NCBI GenBank assembly: GCA_027604685.1
Contig: JADHYX010000121.1
Location: 3,265-55,027, forward strand
Source: Lobulomyces angularis
Lineage: Eukaryota; Chytridiomycota; Chytridiomycetes; Lobulomycetales; Lobulomycetaceae
Direction of reading: 5' to 3'
Length of the DNA stretch: 51,763 bases
Shown here: one piece after another, positions 45,575 through 51,763 of the stretch
How the letters are laid out: every line of letters starts with the position of its first letter
Numbering within the stretch: the stretch's first letter is position 1
Made by a program: the position numbers and the translations under genes
The notes under the pieces: model-generated
Database searches by the model: none
The model's input: only the letters and a program-made list of their open reading frames with translations
What the model was told of the DNA's origin: nothing

Positions 45575-48500
45575 TCATGCAAGTAATTGACTTCCGCCTA
45601 TTGTGGAAACAGTTAAAATTGTTGAATCAAAGGTTGAAAAATCCCCTTCACCAACACCACTACCAACTGGTTTTGAATTTACAATTTCAGCTTTTTCTTC
45701 TTCTAATTCCAACTTTTTTTTTTTTAACTGGCCTTCGTAGTAAGATTTAAAATCAAATGAACTTAAATCGAACTGCACAAAAGGATGGTGTAATAATTCC
45801 GTTGCTGTCGGACGGGTATCCGGATCACTTAGGAAAAAAAATTTTAATTTCAATTTTCTCAATTAAAGTTGTGATTTACATTGAAAAACATTTTAATAAA
45901 AAATCTTTTGCATCTGATGATAACCATTCGGGAATATCGGGTAACATATTTTTTCCTAGTCTCCACATTGTTTGCATTTCGTCTAGCTGATTCCAAGGAT
46001 GTGACCCCGTAATCATCTCTAAAACAACGCATCCCAAAGACCTAATTATATAAGGATTTTCTTAGTAATTGAATTATTGAATGCCATACCAAATGTCCAC
46101 TTTTGCGGAATATCCTCTGCCTTTAATAACTTCAGGAGCCATCCAAAAAACACTTCCTTGCAAAGACATTCTAGAATTATATTTATAAGCCATTTGGTAC
46201 TCATTTTTCTTTGATATTCCCAAATCTGCAATCTTTACTATTCCATCTTCGTCAAGTAAAACTGAAAAAAAAAAATTTCAAGTCTAAAAAAAAAAAAAAT
46301 AAAAAAATAAAAGCGTACATGTTGGTCCGTTAATATCCCTATGTATAATTGAACAAGCATGCAAATACTCTAAACCACACAATGTCTGGTACACTAAACT
46401 TCTCACCAATATTTCATCAAATTTTCCGATTTTACTCAGCAGTGTGGCAACAGAACCACCTGAAACGTATTCTAAAAACACTGAAACAAAACCTTCCTCT
46501 GAAACTTCAAAACCTATACAATACTTAAAAAAAAATTTCTAAAAATATGAAATACCTAAGTATTGAACAATGTTTTCGTGCTCTAAGTCTTTAAGTAGGT
46601 GTATTTCGTGATACAGGCTATCAATCATTTTTTTGTATATTTTTTTATGTTTTTCATTCGTATTTGCCCCCGGAACCTTAATTTCCACCTGCTTTACTGC
46701 CATAAATTGTCCAGTACTAACATTCAATCCCAAAAATACCTTTCCAAAACTTCCCTTACCAATTAGATACGATTTAATCCAATCAATTGTTAAAGGTGCT
46801 CCAGGCAAGTCTGACTTTTTTTCCACTATCTCTTTTTCATCTATCTCCTCCTTATTTTTGGTCACCTCTAGTTCTAGTGTCCCTTTGGTTGCCGTCGATA
46901 TATTCACACTAGACTCACTTTCTAATTTTTTCATGGATTCCAATTCCTCTTCGTTGCTTTTAACAAATTTCGGTTCATTCGAATCTTCGTTTACATCATT
47001 ATTTGGCTCTGGCACCAAGGGTTCCTTAAAAGGTTCTGTTTTTGATGTCGTCAGTATTTCCTTCTTGCTGCAAGAGCTAGGTTCAACAACTTCTTTTTCT
47101 TTGTAAACCTTCTCAACAGACGGTTTTTTCACTATGCTTCCAGCACTCGTAGTAGGTTTAGAAAACTCATTTGCAAATAGTTCTACTCTAGCACTAGAGT
47201 TGCTGCTAGTTTCTGACTTTACAGACTCATCTTCTTTGAATTCTCCGCTACTAAAATCTCTTTTTGAAGTTAAGTTTGAATCATTTTTAGATATTTCTAC
47301 ACAAGGTTTCGTATTGAGAGATAAAAAAGATGATACAGGTTTAATAGAGTTGTCAGATGTAGCAGAGGACAGCTTTTCAGAAGAATAATGAGGTAATGCT
47401 TTCTTTATTGGTACAAATTTTCCTAATGCGCTTTTCTTGAGAGGTGACAAACACGGTTCACTAGAAGGTCGGTTAACACATAAATTGTTATCTACTGACT
47501 TGGACTTTGACAAAAAAATTTCAGCTTTGTTCACTGTGGATTTTATGTTATCAAAGTTAATGGAGCCAATTGATAATTTGCGGCGGTGCTTATGGATACC
47601 TTTTTCCTTCGCAGAATTAGCTGAAGTCGAAACAGTATCTATCCTTTTTTCCTTTAATATAGGAGGGGTAATAAGTATATTAGGGTATAGAGTATGTCCA
47701 TTGTTAAGGGTATTTAACTCAGATTCCGATGCTTTAACAACCTCGGATGACTGCTTTGACAGCATTGAAGTATTTCCAGCGGTTTTTGCACACTCCTTGG
47801 AACTAAATCTATTTTTATGCTTTTTTTCACTATTTACTCTTGACATTCGTTTATTTTTGTTAGCTTCCTCAACCATCACCTTCAATTTAGCTTTTTCATT
47901 CAGAGTTGACTCATTTTCTGTTAAACACTTTTTGAATGCATCCTCTTCCCCAATAATAGGAAAAAATTTTTCTAGTTGATTCACAATTAGCGCACTAGGT
48001 GGTCTATCTCCGAATAACTGGGAATTTTTAAATTGCTGATTTTGATGTTTTGTAAAATTGTATGACTGGTGATTATTTGGCTCATCCTTTATTGCTTTCT
48101 TTGTAGTAGGAATTGAGGTGCCAAAAAAATTTTGTAACTTTCTCAAAGAGCTTTGTTTCTTAATTACATTCTCCTCATTCAATTCCACTGACGCTCTCTT
48201 TGGCTCTGTACATTTATTTTTTACCAAATACACCTGACCACGCAATTTGGATTCCGGAGATTTACATATTGATAATAGTAAACTATCAGACATTGGAGTT
48301 TCTAAAAAAATATTAAGTTTGCCTCCTAAGACAATTTTCATACCAAGATCCAGTTTGTCATTTTCATCCACCGTGTATAACATATAGGAGTTAGTATCAT
48401 GCTTGATATTAAATTTGCTAAATATTTTATCTTTTATTGCTTTTGGATCATTCATCTCTCTAACATCAATAATGTGATATTGATCATCCGTCCCGAACAC

Positions 48501-49715
48501 TCTAATGCAACGTTGTCGCACTATTTCCACATCTTTAAATATATCAACCTATTTTTTTAAAAAATAAACCAGCTGCAATTATTTATGAGAACACACCTTT
48601 ATTTGAGGTGACGCTAATGAAGAAGTTGATGTGCTATACAAAGAGTCCCTCTCACTTCTACATTTCTTATTTTGCATCAAATGATTATGGGTACTTTCCT
48701 TTGCAGATTTTGGTATTAAGAAACCAAAAATTTCAGTTGAAGGAGATGTAGAATTTATTTTAGGTGAATTTTGCCGTGGTGAAATAGGAGAAACCTGCTC
48801 CATATTGCATTCCACTGGTGAAGTCATACTAGTTCTAGGAATTTTCATTGAGGAAGTTCTGGGGGTAATAATTGGAGGCAATGAACTAGCAACTGCATCT
48901 CTAATTCTCATAGTGGTTGATCGTTTCACCTGCGATTTAAACCCTCTACCCAAGGAATTGGTTAAAAAACTGTCATGATTTTCGTTGGCAGAGGAAGAAT
49001 AACTATTTGCATAAACATCATGCAACCTCATATTGTCAAAAAGAGAGTCCGATCTTTCTGGTACATTTCTTTTAAATTCAAAATCTGGAGGTTCTGATGA
49101 AGAGCTCTCAATGAATAAAGGAGTATTAGGAGTTGACGGTGACACTTTTGGGGTAGGAGGTCGTCTAGTTGGTGTTGAAGGGGTTTTGGGTGAATGAGGT
49201 TCATTGTGTTGGGATGGTATATTAGTAATATCTGTATCAACTTTCAATTTTATATTTTTGACAGTATCACAGTTAAGTAAATTTTCTTCCTCGTTGAAAA
49301 TCGTAGCAGAATCATTACCCTTTAAAAAATAATTCTTAAAAAAATTTAAAATCAAAAATAGAAATTACGGGTCTTTTTAAAACATTCGGATGAAGCTCTA
49401 TTTGAACTTTATAAAAATTTCTCAACTTTCGTACAGCATTCATAATGTACGCAATTTCTGTAAAATCGTAAATACCCATATCATTTAACAATTTATTATC
49501 CAGCTCCAAAAGAGCAGAACCATCTATATCGTTTTTCTGAAAGTTAGGAGTATGCTGGGAAAATCCATTGTCACATAACCATTCAACAACTCTATTAAGT
49601 AAAAAACAGCAATTTTAAAATGTTATTGGGTTAGCCTACAGATGTGGACACAAAATTACCTATTTTGGTTCCATACTGATATTAAAATTTCTTCATTTTC
49701 TATAATTCCTAACAT
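45575..49715 (-). CDS. STE11: STE11-like MAPKKK (SAM, Ras-binding-like, kinase) with degenerate catalytic loop
   Basis: About 1,200 residues. The start ATG is at 49715 (MLGIIENEEILISVWNQ) and the stop at 45575-45577. SAM domain: RVVEWLCDNGFSQHTPNF, IDGSALLELDNKLLNDMGI. A Ser/Pro-rich segment follows, then a Ras-binding-like domain (RQRCIRVFGTDDQYHIIDV). A 350-residue disordered linker leads to the kinase: GKGSFGKVFLG (Gly loop), FMAVKQVE (ATP Lys), YHEIHLLKDLEHENIVQYLG, FLEYVSGGSVATLL, then HRDINGPT where HRDIKGAN is expected. ADLGISKK replaces DFG; WMAPEVIKG and VDIWSLGC are normal. Ste11 acts above Ste7 in pheromone, filamentation and osmotic MAPK cascades. The loss of the loop Lys (codon 46329-46331) and Asn (46320-46322) makes normal catalysis doubtful. 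The C-tail is Lys/Glu-rich. Confidence 0.9.
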
Positions 49716-50041
49716 CGCCAAATTGGTGATTCTATAATAATGATTCTATAAATTGACGATCCAAAAGTTTTTTGTTAGTAAAGAAAAAATTTGTTGAAAA
49801 ACTATTAAAAAAAAAATTTTTTTTAATTTTTGTTTTTCTCTCCTTCACTTTTTTTGGCGGATAATGTGAGGAAGTTTGAGTTTCGTCACACTCTCACTCG
49901 CAACTACGCAAAATAAAAAAAAGTATCTTGCTGTATAAACAAACTGAAAATTTACTATGACATAACTACTATTATTATTATACTATTTGAAACTTATATT
50001 TTGGTTTCAACTAAATTAGTACGTCTATTATGATTTGTTTA
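49716..50041. other. Intergenic, nothing recognised
   Basis: Short spacer between RPB3 and the STE11-like gene, both on the minus strand. It should carry the RPB3 3' end and the kinase promoter. It contains A/T runs but no coding exon or RNA gene that I recognise. Confidence 0.45.
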
Positions 50042-51215
50042 CTACCAACCAGAATTATGATTATCTTCATTACCTTCCGTCGCGCTGGCTATGTTTTTTA
50101 ATAATACTGATGCTAAACCTAACTTCGCCAGAAGTGTGGATAAGGCTGTCACAACTACATCCCTTGGCTCCATAGCTCCAGTTCCTTCACTTGTTAAATA
50201 AAATGTTTCAGGTTTTGCCTTCAAATTGAAATAAATGTAAGATACTACAAAATGTAACAAAATGCACCTTGCAATCATATGCATCTGTCAGCCCAGGTTC
50301 CAGTTCCTCTTTTGCATATTTCGATTCTGGCCACTCTTTTTTAATATCTTTCTCATACCAATAATTTGTATGCCTCAACTTGTTATGAGGATCATATTCA
50401 AATGCAACTCTTCGCACATATTTTTAGATTCAAAAACAACACAAAATATATGAATATTACCCCGCAACAGGACTCCACTTCGCATGTTCCTTAGCAACTC
50501 CCTTTTTTGCTACGCAGCTATATATATAGCATTGAAAAAGTTTATTGTTAATAACTTGAATCAAAAGTTACTATTCTTACCGCAATTTAACTTCTTGTCC
50601 CTTTCGTAATTTTACTATTGTAACATTGTTACTAGCAGGAACAATTGAATCATGAGATGAGATTAAATCTGCAGATGTCACAATTTTATTAGCATCTTTC
50701 GCTGAAACTGACAAGTGTAGTTGTACCGAGCTTATTAAATTAATCAATTAAGTAGAATGTTGATATTCAAAATTAATAAAATGTTCTACCACTTTGTGCA
50801 GTATTGATTGCAGTTACAGTCTCTAGTATAATCAATACTACTAACTTCAGTGCTTAAGAGTGGAATCATCCCCAATCGATGAGCTATAAATTCGTCTGTC
50901 AAAACTGAAGTGTTATTTTCAAACTCCACAAGATCAATTGCCATTGTTGGAACCTTTTTCACAATTACTTAAAAAAAAATTTTTTTGTAAAAAAATACTT
51001 CAGCAATCATAGTTCTTCTGATAGAATTTGCAATAGAAAGATCCACTCCAGAAATAGAAAATTCGATTATGTCATCTTCAGGAGATATATTTGAAATGCG
51101 AACTTCAGGTCCTTTTTAATTTTAAAATGTAAGAATTCAAAAAAACAAGGTTTTTTTTTTTTGTTATTGTGCTATTATAATTTTATAGTTTTAATTGAAA
51201 ACCTCCTGTATTCAT
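50042..51215 (-). CDS. RPB3: RNA polymerase II subunit RPB3
   Basis: About 270 residues. ATG 51215 opens a 13-nt first exon (MNTG plus one base), joined to [20 protein letters not shown]; the stop is at 50042-50044. Landmarks: [18 protein letters not shown] (alpha-like dimer motif shared with bacterial alpha and AC40), [32 protein letters not shown], and the zinc site [11 protein letters not shown] (CXCX3CX2C). Then come [33 protein letters not shown] and the C-terminal dimerisation helix region ([18 protein letters not shown]). RPB3 pairs with RPB11 to nucleate assembly of polymerase II in the nucleus. [11 protein letters not shown] and AKWSPV.GV.FEYDP separate it clearly from the Pol I/III subunit AC40. 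The first donor is GTTTTC, a weak site, so the first exon is slightly less certain. Confidence 0.95.
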
Positions 51216-51763
51216 TATTTCTTTACTTTTTTACAAAACTTTTTTCTTCTTTGGTATCACAAAAATTTCACCTTTTTTGTATTAAAGTGCTTGGGAATTA
51301 TTTTTTTGAACATTAATTTTTTAGTCACCAAAAATTAATGTTATATAAAGAATTTAAAAAATTTAAAAAATTTAAAAATGCAAAAACATTCAACAAATAA
51401 AACTAATTTTAGTAAAGTTTCAAAGGAGATGAAACACATTTGAAAAATATTGAAACATTGATTTTTAATAATAATAGATTAACTGTACATACTACTCATT
51501 TTTGTTAAGTGGTATATACTCAATTCCAATCACACCAACAAACATATTTTAACTGAAAAAGATTTCCAAGTAATTTTTTCTTCACTAAACAACCACACCA
51601 TCAATAATAGGAATAAAGAAGAAAGAAGACTGTCATACATCGATTTTACCTTATATTCTCAAATATAAAAAAATAATATCATACGATAATCAAGAAATAA
51701 AAAATGTTCAACAAATAGCTATATATGCTTCAAAATGTTTTTTACAAATCACCTAGTTAATGT
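51216..51763. other. Upstream of RPB3, no gene recognised
   Basis: Very AT-rich region in front of RPB3 running to the window edge. It contains a perfect hairpin and a short A/T tandem repeat (listed separately). No exon or RNA gene is recognised. Confidence 0.45.
51309..51342. repeat. Perfect 13-bp inverted repeat with 8-nt loop
   Basis: AACATTAATTTTT (51309-51321) is followed by the loop TAGTCACC and the exact reverse complement AAAAATTAATGTT (51330-51342). It lies about 95 bp upstream of the RPB3 start codon. Right after it, at about 51350-51378, an ATTTAAAAA-like unit repeats three times. The role is unknown; chance formation in AT-rich DNA is possible, though a 13-bp perfect stem is long. 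Confidence 0.85.

Overview
The window is nuclear DNA of a eukaryote, very probably a zoosporic (flagellated) fungus. It is strongly AT-rich, with dense genes on both strands. The genes are cut by many short AT-rich introns, mostly about 35-65 nt. No tRNA, rRNA, transposase, CRISPR or prokaryotic operon signal was seen. Fungus-typical genes are an exomer ChAP, the Rpd3L subunit Rxt3, an Asi1/Asi3-like RING ligase, an Mrc1/claspin and a Ste11-type MAPKKK with SAM and Ras-binding-like domains. Three genes belong to cilia: FBF1 (transition fibre), DNAI4/IC138 (inner-arm I1/f dynein) and CIBAR/FAM92 (ciliary-base BAR protein). A fungal gene set with a motile cilium suggests Rozellomycota, Aphelidiomycota, Chytridiomycota or Blastocladiomycota. 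I cannot choose among them from this sequence.

Layout, left to right: FBF1-like (-), GATA factor (+), mitochondrial enoyl-CoA hydratase (-), Asi-like membrane RING ligase (-), ChAP (+), a Ser-rich hypothetical protein (+), MRC1 (-), RXT3 (-), UPF1/NAM7 (-), two weakly supported small genes that converge (+/-), DNAI4 (+), CIBAR (+), a very large neurobeachin-class BEACH gene (-), a RhoGAP-like gene (-), a single-pass membrane protein (-), a weak small spliced gene (+), a STE11-like kinase (-) and RPB3 (-). Gene models were joined by hand from GT...AG introns that keep the frame. Inner splice sites of the long genes are less certain than the outer limits.

Main points of interest: (1) the STE11-like kinase reads HRDINGPT in its catalytic loop, so the loop Lys and Asn are both replaced, suggesting a pseudokinase; (2) UPF1 carries dense SQ clusters at both ends, as in animal UPF1 that is phosphorylated by SMG1; (3) the Walker A core of UPF1 lies on a 15-nt exon, and CIBAR may contain a 6-nt exon; (4) the FBF1-like protein repeats a KLP[W/F] motif five times; (5) between UPF1 and DNAI4 there is a candidate hidden spliced gene in which a 13-bp tandem duplication creates two competing 5' splice sites; (6) the DNAI4-CIBAR pair is a small flagellar cluster. 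The genes mostly serve unrelated housekeeping, signalling and flagellar roles; I see no single pathway uniting the window.
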